A DNA stretch of 64,000 nucleotides, from contig NZ_ML133695.1 in the NCBI RefSeq assembly GCF_003985155.1, positions 1 through 64,000 of the forward strand, in the 5' to 3' direction. The notes under the pieces are model-generated. The model saw nothing but the letters and a program-made list of their open reading frames with translations, was not told the DNA's origin and ran no database searches. A program made the translations under genes and the position numbers. Position 1 is the stretch's first letter, and every line of letters starts with the position of its first letter. This DNA is from Rhizobium vallis. Its GTDB lineage: Bacteria > Pseudomonadota > Alphaproteobacteria > Rhizobiales > Rhizobiaceae. Positions 52,912 to 62,245 of this stretch are shown here, piece after piece.

Positions 52912-53922
52912 TCAGTGCGCTCTCGAAGCCGCGCGGTGCTGCGAGGGCGTCTGACCGAATGTGCGTTTGAACGTCCTCGTGAACTGCGAGGCGTTTTCGA
53001 AACCGACATCGAGCGCGATCTCGATCAGGGGAGCCTTCGACTGGGCAAGGATCGATTTTGCCCGCTCCATGCGGACGCGATTATAGGCCTTGGCCGGAGA
53101 CATGCCCGTCTTCTCGATGAAGATTCTTTCCAGCTGCCGCCTGGATAGCCCGACCATGGCGGCGAGTTTCTCGATCGGCATGCTGCCATCGACGAACTGC
53201 TCCATGGTGATCATCGCCGCCTTGACGCGGGCATCGTCATAATCGTCATACAGCGGACGCCGCGGCTGAATGTCGGCCGGTGCGCGAGCCTTTTCGATCT
53301 GTAGCACTTCAAGCGCGTTTCGTTCGGCATCGCGGCTGATGTATTTCCGGACCAGCAGCGCCGCCATATCGGCGGAGCTGCTGCCGCCGGCGCAGGATCC
53401 GCGCTGGCGATCGAGATTGAAGAGCCGGTCGGAGCGGACGCTGAGATCGGGGAAGCGCTCGCGAAACTCCTTGTAATGCAGCCAGCTGACGCAGGATTCA
53501 TGCCGCTTCATCAGGCCCGCCGCGGCAAGAATAAACGTGCCGGTGCACACGCCGATCAGCGGCACCTTCTTGGCGTCGGCCTGCTTGAGGAAGGCGATGG
53601 TCTGCTGGTCGACGGGGTTTTCCACCGTCAGAAGGCCGCCGACGACGGCGATATAGTCGAACCGCGTGGGATCGACGAAGTCAGAGGTCGGAGCGACCTG
53701 GACGCCGCAGCTCGAGGTGATCAGATGCCGTGTGCTGCCGATCACCTGCCAGTCGGCAAGCACCCTTCCGGAACGATCCTGCTCATCGCTGGCAAGCCGC
53801 AGCGTATCGACGAAGAGCGCGAAGGCCGACAGCGTGAACGACCGCGACAGAACGAACCCTACCTTGAGCCGCGCGACGGGCTTGCCGGCGCCGTCTCCCT
53901 GCCGATGCTGCTCCGGTCGCAT
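52912..53922 (-). CDS. GlxA-family AraC-type transcriptional regulator (GbdR-like)
   Basis: 336 residues. The N-terminal DJ-1/PfpI-like domain has GVCTGTFILAAAGL around the nucleophile-elbow Cys, and a C-terminal AraC helix-turn-helix pair (KLAAMVGLSRRQLERIF, FENASQFTRTFKRTFG). GlxA-type AraC regulators such as GbdR activate betaine catabolic genes. It is convergent with the reductase gene. GGGGAG before ATG 53922 gives the start. Confidence 0.92.
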   Translation of the reverse strand: MRPEQHRQGDGAGKPVARLKVGFVLSRSFTLSAFALFVDTLRLASDEQDRSGRVLADWQVIGSTRHLITSSCGVQVAPTSDFVDPTRFDYIAVVGGLLTVENPVDQQTIAFLKQADAKKVPLIGVCTGTFILAAAGLMKRHESCVSWLHYKEFRERFPDLSVRSDRLFNLDRQRGSCAGGSSSADMAALLVRKYISRDAERNALEVLQIEKARAPADIQPRRPLYDDYDDARVKAAMITMEQFVDGSMPIEKLAAMVGLSRRQLERIFIEKTGMSPAKAYNRVRMERAKSILAQSKAPLIEIALDVGFENASQFTRTFKRTFGQTPSQHRAASRAH

Positions 53923-54395
53923 ATCTGTCTCCCCGCCACTTCCTGCGGCGCCGCGCGTCTTTCGGACGCGCAAGGGACGCTGCAACATTTTTCAATCCTC
54001 GCATCTTGCTTTCCGAAAGCGATTTCGATTTTCGGGCCGATGCGCTGAGCCTGCTAGCACGCTTATCGAATCTGGAAACCGTGCGCTAGCGGATCGCGGT
54101 CGTCAACAAAAATGGAGTGGTGACTGATGACGCGCGCCCAGCCTCCGATGCTCGGGCGAATGCTGCGAAAGATCACCCTCGCAGCTTGCACGCAATTCCT
54201 GCCGCGTCGGCCATTGCGATGTTTTTCCAGCGGATTATCTTTGACGGTCTGTTAGAAAGCCGGCGTCCGCGCTCCCGGCGGGTCGACGCCGGTCATCAGG
54301 CGTTGGAAGTCTGGCGGCACTCAAGCCGGCGCGCCGCCACCACGCAAGAGCTGATGGCGGTTGATTTTTCGGGGCGCCGCGTGGGCCGCCCGGGA
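53923..54395. other. Gene-free stretch upstream of the GlxA-type regulator
   Basis: About 470 bp between two minus-strand genes. It holds the regulator's promoter and the end of the formaldehyde operon. No convincing ORF, RNA or repeat was seen. Confidence 0.35.
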
Positions 54396-54968
54396 TCAGG
54401 CGGCCAGGACGCCGCTCTTCTTGGCCGTCCAGGTTGCCATATAGTCCATCAAACCGGGCGATAGGCAATCATAGGGTTCGAGGCCCGATGATTTCAGTTG
54501 CGCCCTGACGGCATCCATCTTGGTGGGATCGAAGCCGCTTTCGATGATCGACGATACGAAGGCCGCAAAAGTCGGCTTTGCCCAGCCGCTTTCCTGGAAA
54601 CGCTCGGGATGAACGAAGGACAACCCCTGGAACGGATGTTCGCGCTCGACCGGGCCATACATATGCACGCCGCACTGCTTGCAGGCATGGCGCTGGATCA
54701 GCGCAGCGGGATCGACGACGGCGAGCTTGTCGCCGTTCTCGAGCACCTCGACGCTTTCGGTCGGCGCCACCGCCACGACCGAAAAGACGGCGCCCTCGGG
54801 CTTCCAGCACTTGGTGCAGCCGCAGGCGTGGTTGTGGGCGATGTCACCCTTAATCCTGACCTTGACCGGATTGCTCGCGCATTTGCACACGAGCGTCCCG
54901 CCCGCGAAAGCAGCGTCAGTCGCTCGAAAGCCTGAATCCACTGCCGGATGAATGGCTATGCTGGTCAT
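54396..54968 (-). CDS. gfa: S-(hydroxymethyl)glutathione synthase (formaldehyde-activating enzyme)
   Basis: 190 residues, the normal length for Gfa. Zinc-binding cysteines are visible in LVCKCASN, HACGCTKCWKP and HACKQCGVHM. It speeds up addition of formaldehyde to glutathione. It is the last gene of the minus-strand set that starts at 62199, after fghA and the dehydrogenase, forming a complete glutathione-dependent formaldehyde pathway. Confidence 0.95.
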   Translation of the reverse strand: MTSIAIHPAVDSGFRATDAAFAGGTLVCKCASNPVKVRIKGDIAHNHACGCTKCWKPEGAVFSVVAVAPTESVEVLENGDKLAVVDPAALIQRHACKQCGVHMYGPVEREHPFQGLSFVHPERFQESGWAKPTFAAFVSSIIESGFDPTKMDAVRAQLKSSGLEPYDCLSPGLMDYMATWTAKKSGVLAA

Positions 54969-55022
54969 TGCTTCACTCCCTTCCTCCCTGGCCGTTTGCG
55001 TTATGCCCGGCCGAGCTCTGCG

Positions 55023-55865
55023 TTATTTCCGATCTCCCAGCCTCTGCGCGTGCCAGCGCAGATGGTCCTCCATGAATGTCGAAATGAAGAAGTAGGAATG
55101 GCCGTAGCCTTCCTGCATACGAAGCTTGAGGTTGATGTCAGCCGCCTCGCAAGCCTGCTTGAGCTCGCCGGGACGCAATCCATCCTCCAGGAAAGAATCC
55201 GCCGTCCCCTGGTCGACGAGCAGTTCCGGGAAACGATGTCCGTCTTCGATCAGCGAGCAGGCGTCATAGGCCCGCCAGGTCTTCTCGTCGGGGCCGAGAT
55301 ATTTCCGGAATGCCGGCTTTGACCAGCCGGAGACGGAGGGATGACTGATCGGCGCGAAGGCTGAGCAGCTCCTGAAGCGGTCCGGGTTCTTGAGCGCGAT
55401 CGTGATCGCGCCGTGCCCGCCCATCGAGTGGCCGAAGATCCCCTGGCGGTCCATATCGACCGGGAATTCGGCTGCAATGAGCTTCGGCAGCTCGTCGACG
55501 ATATAGCTGTACATGCGATAATTGGCTGCATAGGGCGGCTGGGTGGCGTCGACGTAAAAGCCGGCGCCCTTGCCGAACTGCCAGTTGTCCGCTTCATCGG
55601 GAACATGGTCCCCGCGAGGGCTGGTATCCGGGCAAATGATGACGAGACCGAGTTCGGCGGCAAGCCGCCGATACTCGCCCTTGTCCATGACATTGGCATG
55701 CGTGCATGTCAGACCCGACAGATACCACAGCACCGGGCAATTACCCTGGGCGGCCTGCGGCGGCACGAACACCCCGAAGGTCATGTCGCAATCGCAGGCC
55801 TCGGAGCGGCTGACGTAGACGCCCTGAGTGCCACCGTGGGACTTATCGGTCGAGATCGTCTTCAT
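55023..55865 (-). CDS. fghA: S-formylglutathione hydrolase
   Basis: 280 residues of the esterase D family. Nucleophile in IFGHSMGGHGA, Asp in LLVDQGTADSFL, His in YGHSYFFISTFMEDH. Hydrolyses S-formylglutathione to formate and glutathione. It starts 3 bp after the dehydrogenase stop. Confidence 0.95.
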   Translation of the reverse strand: MKTISTDKSHGGTQGVYVSRSEACDCDMTFGVFVPPQAAQGNCPVLWYLSGLTCTHANVMDKGEYRRLAAELGLVIICPDTSPRGDHVPDEADNWQFGKGAGFYVDATQPPYAANYRMYSYIVDELPKLIAAEFPVDMDRQGIFGHSMGGHGAITIALKNPDRFRSCSAFAPISHPSVSGWSKPAFRKYLGPDEKTWRAYDACSLIEDGHRFPELLVDQGTADSFLEDGLRPGELKQACEAADINLKLRMQEGYGHSYFFISTFMEDHLRWHAQRLGDRK

Positions 55866-55868
55866 CGC

Positions 55869-56996
55869 TTAATACACGACCACGCCGCGGATGCTTTCTC
55901 CCTTGTGCATCAGGTCGAAGCCCTTGTTGATGTCTTCGAGCGGCATGGTGTGGGTGATCATCGGATCGATCTGGATCTTGCCCTGCATGTACCAGTCGAC
56001 GATCTTCGGAACATCGGTGCGGCCGCGCGCGCCGCCGAAGGCCGTGCCCATCCAGTTGCGCCCGGTGACGAGCTGGAACGGACGGGTCGAGATTTCCTGG
56101 CCCGCGCCGGCAACGCCGATGATAACAGATTTGCCCCAGCCGCGATGGCTGGCTTCGAGCGCCTGGCGCATCACCTTGGTATTGCCGGTGCAGTCGAAGG
56201 TGTAGTCGGCGCCGCCGATCAGGTCGCCATTGCGCTTGGTCATGTTGACCAGATAGGGAACGATGTCGTCGCCGACGTCTTTCGGATTGACGAAATGCGT
56301 CATGCCGAACTTCTCGCCCCAAGCCTTGCGATCCGGGTTGATGTCGACGCCGATGATCATGTCGGCGCCGGCAAGGCGCAGGCCCTGAATGACGTTCAGA
56401 CCGATGCCGCCGAGGCCGAAGACGATCGCCGTGGCGCCGATTTCCACCTTGGCCGTGTTGATGACGGCGCCGATGCCTGTCGTCACGCCGCAGCCGATGT
56501 AGCAGACCTTGTCGAAGGGCGCGTCGGGGTTGATCTTGGCCAGCGCGATTTCGGGCAGCACCGTGTAATTGGCGAAGGTTGAGCAGCCCATATAGTGATG
56601 GATCTTGTCCTTGCCGATCGAAAAGCGCGAGGTGCCATCCGGCATTACGCCCTGACCCTGGGTCGCGCGGATCGACGTGCAGAGATTGGTTTTGCGTGAC
56701 GTGCAGGAATAGCACTCGCGGCATTCCGGCGTGTAAAGCGGAATGACGTGGTCGCCCTTCTTGACAGAAGTCACGCCCGGGCCGACGTCGACGACGATGC
56801 CCGCACCCTCATGGCCGAGAATGGCGGGGAAGAGGCCTTCCGGATCGGCGCCCGACAGGGTGAAATCGTCGGTGTGGCAGATGCCGGTCGCCTTGACCTC
56901 GACCAGCACTTCGCCGGCCTTCGGGCCGTCGAGCTGCACGGTCATCACTTCGAGCGGTTTGCCGGCCTGAACGGCAACAGCGGCGCGAACGTCCAT
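55869..56996 (-). CDS. frmA: S-(hydroxymethyl)glutathione dehydrogenase (class III alcohol dehydrogenase)
   Basis: 375 residues. Catalytic zinc residues in ATGICHTDDFTLSG and GHEGAGIV; structural zinc in CRECYSCTSRKTNLC; NAD site FGLGGIGLNVIQGLRLAGA. It oxidises the formaldehyde-glutathione adduct. Part of the demethylation operon, immediately before fghA and gfa. Confidence 0.95.
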   Translation of the reverse strand: MDVRAAVAVQAGKPLEVMTVQLDGPKAGEVLVEVKATGICHTDDFTLSGADPEGLFPAILGHEGAGIVVDVGPGVTSVKKGDHVIPLYTPECRECYSCTSRKTNLCTSIRATQGQGVMPDGTSRFSIGKDKIHHYMGCSTFANYTVLPEIALAKINPDAPFDKVCYIGCGVTTGIGAVINTAKVEIGATAIVFGLGGIGLNVIQGLRLAGADMIIGVDINPDRKAWGEKFGMTHFVNPKDVGDDIVPYLVNMTKRNGDLIGGADYTFDCTGNTKVMRQALEASHRGWGKSVIIGVAGAGQEISTRPFQLVTGRNWMGTAFGGARGRTDVPKIVDWYMQGKIQIDPMITHTMPLEDINKGFDLMHKGESIRGVVVY

Positions 56997-57065
56997 TTGA
57001 TAATCCCTCCAATTAAATTGAATTCAGTGGCTGCGTATGCGGATAAACGATCTGGCTCGGCTCGG

Positions 57066-57758
57066 TTATCCCGGCTCGATCTGGCACCAGACCGCCAGAA
57101 GCGGCTGGGCCGTGCATCTTATCGCGAAGGATTGCCCGGCATCGTTTGCGAAGACTGTGCCAGTAGCGGCAGAAAACCATTGGGAATCGCCAAGGCAGAT
57201 TTCTGCCGGCGAAAGCAGGATGAAGGCGCGCGGCTGCGTCTGTACGTGGTCGGGAAACCGGGTGTAGCGATCCATATAGATCGCCCCGACCCTGAGGTCG
57301 GCGCGTTCCTCCATGCCGCCGGGGCCGACCACGACCGCGTGCGAGTGCGTGTTGCCGAAATTCAGGCTTGCAAAAGGCCCGGAGCGGCCGCGTCTCCAGA
57401 GCAGCTTATCGGCGAGACTCTGGAACTGGCTGGCGATCGCCTCGTATTTCCGTCCCGACTTTGCGAGATGGCGGACAGCGTCGTCTAGCCCTTCGGGCAC
57501 ACCGGGAAGAGGCCCGCTCTCCGGGCGCACCTTTCCTGTTTTGAGCAGCCTCTGGAGGACCTTGCCCGCAACGAAACTGGCCACAGCTGGAGCCTCCGCC
57601 GACAGCATCAGCCCGCCGACGTCGTTGAGGAATTCCTGCAGCGGCCGGGGCCGCCTTTCCCTGCCTATGTCGTGCAGCCGTATATATGCCGGCTTCTCGT
57701 CGTCGTTGAGAAGAAGGTCGGCACCAGGCTTGATTGGACGTCCCACCGCGCGCGCCAC
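57066..57758 (-). CDS. DMSP-lyase-family cupin paralogue with erased metal site
   Basis: 230 residues, aligning with the cupin at 59513. VVVGPGGMEERADLRVGAI corresponds to IIIGPGGLEERSDLWLGVT. The metal/catalytic residues are lost: His171 remains, but the positions equal to His141, Glu145, Tyr147 and His179 of the paralogue are Gln173, Arg177, Phe179 and Phe211. It begins at GTG 57758 with GGGGAG upstream, 15 bp after the etfA stop. The frame is open and in an operon, so it is probably a kept, non-enzymatic binding or regulatory protein rather than a pseudogene. Confidence 0.75.
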   Translation of the reverse strand: MARAVGRPIKPGADLLLNDDEKPAYIRLHDIGRERRPRPLQEFLNDVGGLMLSAEAPAVASFVAGKVLQRLLKTGKVRPESGPLPGVPEGLDDAVRHLAKSGRKYEAIASQFQSLADKLLWRRGRSGPFASLNFGNTHSHAVVVGPGGMEERADLRVGAIYMDRYTRFPDHVQTQPRAFILLSPAEICLGDSQWFSAATGTVFANDAGQSFAIRCTAQPLLAVWCQIEPG

Positions 57759-57773
57759 GTTCGGTCTCCCCGC

Positions 57774-58703
57774 TCAGAGCGCCTTTTCGAGTTCCGGCAG
57801 GATGTCGAAGAGATCGGCGACGAGGCCGTAGTCGGCGACCTGGAAGATCGGCGCCTCCTCGTCCTTGTTGATGGCGACGATCACCTTACTATCCTTCATG
57901 CCGGCCAGATGCTGGATGGCGCCCGAAATGCCGCAGGCGATATAGAGCTGCGGCGCCACCACCTTGCCGGTCTGGCCGACCTGCCAGTCGTTCGGGGCAT
58001 AACCGGCATCGACGGCCGCACGGCTTGCGCCGACGGCAGCGCCGAGCTTGTCGGCAACCGGCAGGATGACTTGCCTGAACTTCTCGGCAGAGCCGAGCGC
58101 CCGGCCACCCGAGATGATGATCTTCGCCGAGGTCAGTTCCGGACGATCGGAAGCCGACAGCGCATCGGAGACGAAGCGCGACAGGCCCGGATCCGAGATC
58201 GCCGGGATCGCCTCGACGGCTGCCGAGCCGTTTGTCGGGGCGGAGGCGAAGGAGGCGGTGCGCACGGTGATGACCTTCTTGGCATCTGTCGACTGCACCG
58301 TCTGGATGGCGTTGCCGGCATAGATCGGCCGCTTGAAGGTATCGGCGGAGATGACTTCCGTTATCTCGGAGACCTGGGCGACGTCGAGCAGGGCAGCCAC
58401 GCGCGGCAGCACGTTCTTGCCGACCGAGGTCGCAGCCGAGATGATCGTGTCATAGGAACCCGCAAGCGAGACGATCAGGTCGGAAAGCGGTTCGGCGAGA
58501 TTGTTGGCAAGCTCGTCGCTTTCGGCCAGCAGCACCTTGGAGACGCCGGCAAGTTTTGCCGCCGCATCGGCCGCAGCCTGGGCGCCCTTGCCGGCGACCA
58601 GCACATGCACGTCGCCGCCGATCTGGGTTGCCGCCGTCAGCGCCTTGCCGGTCTGATCGGAGAGGCTCTGATTGTCGTGGTCGGCCAGAAGAAGAATGGT
58701 CAT
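57774..58703 (-). CDS. etfA: Electron transfer flavoprotein, alpha subunit
   Basis: 309 residues. C-terminal FAD-binding region with VGQTGKVVAPQLYIACGISG and HLAGMKDSKVIVAINKD, the EtfA signature. With EtfB it accepts electrons from a flavoprotein dehydrogenase, here most likely the TMADH-like enzyme at 60163 of the same operon, and passes them to ubiquinone. It may be a pathway-specific pair in addition to a housekeeping one. Confidence 0.96.
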   Translation of the reverse strand: MTILLLADHDNQSLSDQTGKALTAATQIGGDVHVLVAGKGAQAAADAAAKLAGVSKVLLAESDELANNLAEPLSDLIVSLAGSYDTIISAATSVGKNVLPRVAALLDVAQVSEITEVISADTFKRPIYAGNAIQTVQSTDAKKVITVRTASFASAPTNGSAAVEAIPAISDPGLSRFVSDALSASDRPELTSAKIIISGGRALGSAEKFRQVILPVADKLGAAVGASRAAVDAGYAPNDWQVGQTGKVVAPQLYIACGISGAIQHLAGMKDSKVIVAINKDEEAPIFQVADYGLVADLFDILPELEKAL

Positions 58704-58729
58704 GGTAATTTACTCCTGTTCCAACCCGA

Positions 58730-59479
58730 TTAGAGCACGCCGGCTTCGTTCTTGAGCTTGTCGACCAGTTCGGCGACCGACTTGACCTTGACGCCGGCCT
58801 TGCGGCCACTCGGCTCCTCGGTCTTCAGCACCTTCAGCCGCGGCGTCGTATCGACGCCGAAGTCGGCAGGCGCCTTCTTGTCGAGCGGCTTCTTCTTGGC
58901 CTTCATGATGTTCGGCAGCGAGGCATACCGCGGTTCGTTCAGCCGCAGATCCGATGTGACCACCGCCGGCAGCTTGACCTCGATCGTCTGCAGGCCGCCG
59001 TCAACCTCGCGGGTGACAGTCGCCTTGCCATCGTCGATCTCGATCTTCGAGGCGAAGGTTGCCTGGGCAGAACCCAGCAGGGCCGCCAGCATCTGGCCGG
59101 TCTGGTTGGAATCGTCGTCGATCGCCTGCTTGCCGACGATGACGAGGCCCGGCTGCTCGGCCTCGGCCACACCCTTGAGGATCTTGGCGACGGCCAGCGG
59201 CTCGACCTGATCGTCGGTCTCAACCAGGATCGCCCGGTCGGCGCCCATGGCAAGGGCGGTCCTCAGCGTCTCCTCGGCCTTGGCCGGGCCGATCGACACC
59301 ACCACCACTTCCTCGGCCTTGCCGGCTTCCTTCAGCCGCAACGCCTCTTCCACCGAGATCTCGTCGAACGGGTTCATCGACATCTTCACATTGGCAAGCT
59401 CAACACCCGTGCCGTCCGGACGCACCCGGATCTTCACGTTGTAGTCGACAACCCTTTTGACGGGCACGAGAATCTTCAT
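58730..59479 (-). CDS. etfB: Electron transfer flavoprotein, beta subunit
   Basis: 249 residues. MKILVPVKRVVDYNVKIRV at the start, MSMNPFDEISVEEALRLKE and the signature VIVGKQAIDDDSNQTGQML. Starts 34 bp after the cupin stop and precedes etfA by 26 bp. Confidence 0.96.
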   Translation of the reverse strand: MKILVPVKRVVDYNVKIRVRPDGTGVELANVKMSMNPFDEISVEEALRLKEAGKAEEVVVVSIGPAKAEETLRTALAMGADRAILVETDDQVEPLAVAKILKGVAEAEQPGLVIVGKQAIDDDSNQTGQMLAALLGSAQATFASKIEIDDGKATVTREVDGGLQTIEVKLPAVVTSDLRLNEPRYASLPNIMKAKKKPLDKKAPADFGVDTTPRLKVLKTEEPSGRKAGVKVKSVAELVDKLKNEAGVL

Positions 59480-59512
59480 TTGCGAACCTCTTTATATCTT
59501 CAATGGCCGCCG

Positions 59513-60115
59513 TCAGTGCGGCCGTTCGGCAAGCAGTGCCCAGAAGGCGAAGAGCGGTGTACCAACCGATCTCATGGCATGTTTGATTCCGGGAATATTG
59601 TAGAACGATCCGCCGATTCCAGGCGAAAACCAGTCCCCCTCCCCTTGTCGAAACTCTCCCTCGGAAAGCACGAGATAGACTTCCTCCGGCGCGTGGTCGT
59701 GGTCGGGATAGCGCACGCGAGGCGCCATCAACGTCACGCCGAGCCACAGGTCGCTTCGCTCCTCCAATCCACCCGGGCCAATGATGATGGCATTGGCATG
59801 CCCATCGACGAAATTGTCGCTGGCCGTGTGGTCATACTTGGTGCGCCGATGCCATTCAAGCATTGGCTCGATGCCTTTGAACCCTTCGATCAACCCCGCC
59901 AGCGAAGCATAGGACGTATCGACCGAGAGCGCCATATCGAGGTGAGCGCAGACGGGCAACCGGCCTCCTTCTCCTGCTCGCGCGGCGCCGGGACGCTCCA
60001 GCGCCGCAAAGATCTGACCGATCGAGCGGCGGGCTTCGCCGGCCTTGGCGAACTGACCGAAAGCCAGGGAAGCCGCCTCCAGAAAATGCTGGAGGCTTTC
60101 ATTGCGTAAACTCAT
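59513..60115 (-). CDS. DMSP-lyase-family cupin with intact metal site
   Basis: 200 residues. The cupin core has His139, His141, Glu145 and Tyr147 in PDHDHAPEEVYLVL and His179 in PGIKHAM, matching the metal and base residues of DddL/DddQ/DddK-type DMSP lyases. It is located directly after the TMADH-like demethylase gene. ATG 60115 with GGGAGGG upstream is preferred over ATG 60166, which overlaps the previous stop. DMSP is a sulfur analogue of betaines, so DMSP itself or a related onium compound could be the substrate; the betaine context makes another activity possible. Confidence 0.82.
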   Translation of the reverse strand: MSLRNESLQHFLEAASLAFGQFAKAGEARRSIGQIFAALERPGAARAGEGGRLPVCAHLDMALSVDTSYASLAGLIEGFKGIEPMLEWHRRTKYDHTASDNFVDGHANAIIIGPGGLEERSDLWLGVTLMAPRVRYPDHDHAPEEVYLVLSEGEFRQGEGDWFSPGIGGSFYNIPGIKHAMRSVGTPLFAFWALLAERPH

Positions 60116-60162
60116 CTCATCCCTCCCGTGACGATCGACCGGCGACCCGGCTGATTCTGCGA

Positions 60163-62199
60163 TCATAGATCCTTTGCGATGCGCAGAGCGTCATAAATGG
60201 CGGCATGCGTATTGCGCGCAGCGACGGCATCGCCGATGCGGAACAACTGGAACCGCCCCTCCGGATTGCGAACGACGGACTGGGGTTTTCCCGAAAGGAG
60301 CTCGTCATGCGAGACCTCGCCGAGATTGCTGGAACTGGGCTTCAGCTCGAAATAGAGTTCGTCGAGCGGGATGGTCCCGTGATTGACGACGATCTGGTCG
60401 TAGCTGTGCTCCCGGGCAATCCCGCCGTAATCGCTGCCGACATGGGCGACGAGCTGGTTGCCGCTCTTCTCGACGGATTCCAGGCGATAAGTGACGGTAA
60501 AGGTCACGTCGTACTTCTGGAGCGAACGCATATAGGGCACCAGGTTCATGGCCATGACCTCGGGCGCGAAGGAGCGGTCCGGCGTCATGATCTCGACCTT
60601 GGCGCCCGCCTTGGCGAGGAATTCGGCTGCCTGAAGGCCGGTATGGTCCCCGGCATCGTCGAAGATCAGCACGTTGCTTCCAGGCTTCACATCGCCGGAG
60701 ATGATGTCCCATGACGAGACTACCAGCTCATTGCCGCTGGTGAGCACTTCTGTATGCGGCAAGCCGCCGGTGGCGATAATGACGACATCAGGCTTCTCGG
60801 CCTCGATCGTGGCAGCTTCGGCCCAGGTGTTGAAGTGGAAGGTGACGCCATATTTTTCGCACTGGCTCATGCGCCAGTCGATAATGCTGATCATTTCCCT
60901 GCGGCGCTCGCTCTGGGCGGTGAGGCGGATCTGGCCGCCCGGATTGTTCGCCGCTTCGAACACGACGACCTCGTGGCCACGTTCCCCGGCGACACGCGCC
61001 GCTTCGAGACCGGCCGGGCCGGCGCCGACGATGACCACCTTTTTCCTGTGGTCGGCCTTGGCCAGGATATGCGGCATAGTCAGCTCGCGACCGGTGGCGG
61101 CATTGTGGATGCAATAGGCTGCCCCGCCCTGATAGATGCGGTCGAGGCAATAGTTGGCGCCAACGCAGGGGCGGATATCCTCCTCGCGTTTCTCGATGAT
61201 CTTGCGGACGATATGCGGGTCGGTCATGTGGGCGCGGGTCATGCCGACCATGTCGACCTTGCCGGCCGCGATCGCGTGGCGCGCGGTGGCGACGTCAGGA
61301 ATCTTTGCCGCATGGAAGGTCGGGAAGTTGGTCGCGGCGCGGATTTCTCCGGCAAAATCCAGGTGCGGAGAGTTCGCCATGCCCTGGATCGGAATGACGT
61401 CGGTCAGGCCCGCGTCGGTGTCGATGTGGCCGCGAATGACGTTCAGATAGTCGATAAGGCCGCTATCGCGCAGCCGCTTGGAAATCTCTATGCCTTCGGC
61501 CTGCCCGTTGCCGCCGGGCAGACATTCGTCCGCCGTATAGCGCACGCCGAGAATGAACTCGTCCCCCACCCTCTGGCGGATCGCCTTGAACACATCGAAA
61601 CAGAAGCGCAGGCGGTTTTCGAGCGCGCCGCCATAGGGGCCATCGAGCTCGTTGGTCAGCGGAGACGCGAACTGGTCGATCAGGTGGCCGTAGGCCTCCA
61701 GCTCGATACCATCCATGCCGCCCGCCTTCATCCGTTCGGCCGCATCGGCGAAATCCTTGATGATGCGCTCGATGTCCCAATCTTCCAGCTTCTTCGGAAA
61801 GGCGCGGTGCGAGGCTTCGCGGTGATGCGAAGGGGCGACGACCGGCAGCCAATCGCCCTTGTCCCAGCGGGTGCGCCGGCCGAGATGCGTCAGCTGGATC
61901 ATGATCGCCGCACCCTCTTCGTGCACGGCGTCGGTCATTTGCCTGATCCAGGGCACGATCTCGTCCTTGTAGGCGAGCAGGTTGTTGAAGACAGGCGGAC
62001 TGTCCCTGGAAACGGCTGCCGAGCCCGCCGTCATCGTCAAGGCCACGCCACCCTTTGCCCGCTCCACCGTATAGGCCCGATACTTCTCCTTCGGCATGCC
62101 GTCTTCGGGATAGGCCGGCTCGTGAGAGGTCACGATGATTCGGTTACGCAGCGTCAGATGCTTGAGCTGGTAGGGCTGCAGGAGAGGATCATTCGACAT
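60163..62199 (-). CDS. TMADH/DgcA/StcD-like FMN and FAD/ADP-binding demethylase
   Basis: 678 residues. N-terminal FMN TIM barrel of the old-yellow-enzyme family (LTLRNRIIVTSHEP, DGIELEAYGHLIDQF), an Fe-S segment, and a C-terminal nucleotide-binding domain (VVIVGAGPAGLEAARVAGERG). The Fe-S motif has Cys345, Cys351 and Cys363, but the second Cys expected at 348 is Ala. Relatives demethylate dimethylglycine (DgcA), N-methylproline (StcD) or trimethylamine. As the product of the 50550 demethylase would be dimethylglycine or N-methylproline, this is the logical second step. First gene of the minus-strand operon. Confidence 0.9.
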   Translation of the reverse strand: MSNDPLLQPYQLKHLTLRNRIIVTSHEPAYPEDGMPKEKYRAYTVERAKGGVALTMTAGSAAVSRDSPPVFNNLLAYKDEIVPWIRQMTDAVHEEGAAIMIQLTHLGRRTRWDKGDWLPVVAPSHHREASHRAFPKKLEDWDIERIIKDFADAAERMKAGGMDGIELEAYGHLIDQFASPLTNELDGPYGGALENRLRFCFDVFKAIRQRVGDEFILGVRYTADECLPGGNGQAEGIEISKRLRDSGLIDYLNVIRGHIDTDAGLTDVIPIQGMANSPHLDFAGEIRAATNFPTFHAAKIPDVATARHAIAAGKVDMVGMTRAHMTDPHIVRKIIEKREEDIRPCVGANYCLDRIYQGGAAYCIHNAATGRELTMPHILAKADHRKKVVIVGAGPAGLEAARVAGERGHEVVVFEAANNPGGQIRLTAQSERRREMISIIDWRMSQCEKYGVTFHFNTWAEAATIEAEKPDVVIIATGGLPHTEVLTSGNELVVSSWDIISGDVKPGSNVLIFDDAGDHTGLQAAEFLAKAGAKVEIMTPDRSFAPEVMAMNLVPYMRSLQKYDVTFTVTYRLESVEKSGNQLVAHVGSDYGGIAREHSYDQIVVNHGTIPLDELYFELKPSSSNLGEVSHDELLSGKPQSVVRNPEGRFQLFRIGDAVAARNTHAAIYDALRIAKDL

Positions 62200-62245
62200 G
62201 GGCTGCGGTTCCGGATTAAAACATCAAGGCGGACGCTAAGCACAA

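Noticed and set aside
57066..57758. Treating the metal-site-less cupin as a pseudogene
   Set aside because: The frame is intact over 230 codons, has a good ribosome-binding site and correct operon spacing, and the non-catalytic core still matches its paralogue.
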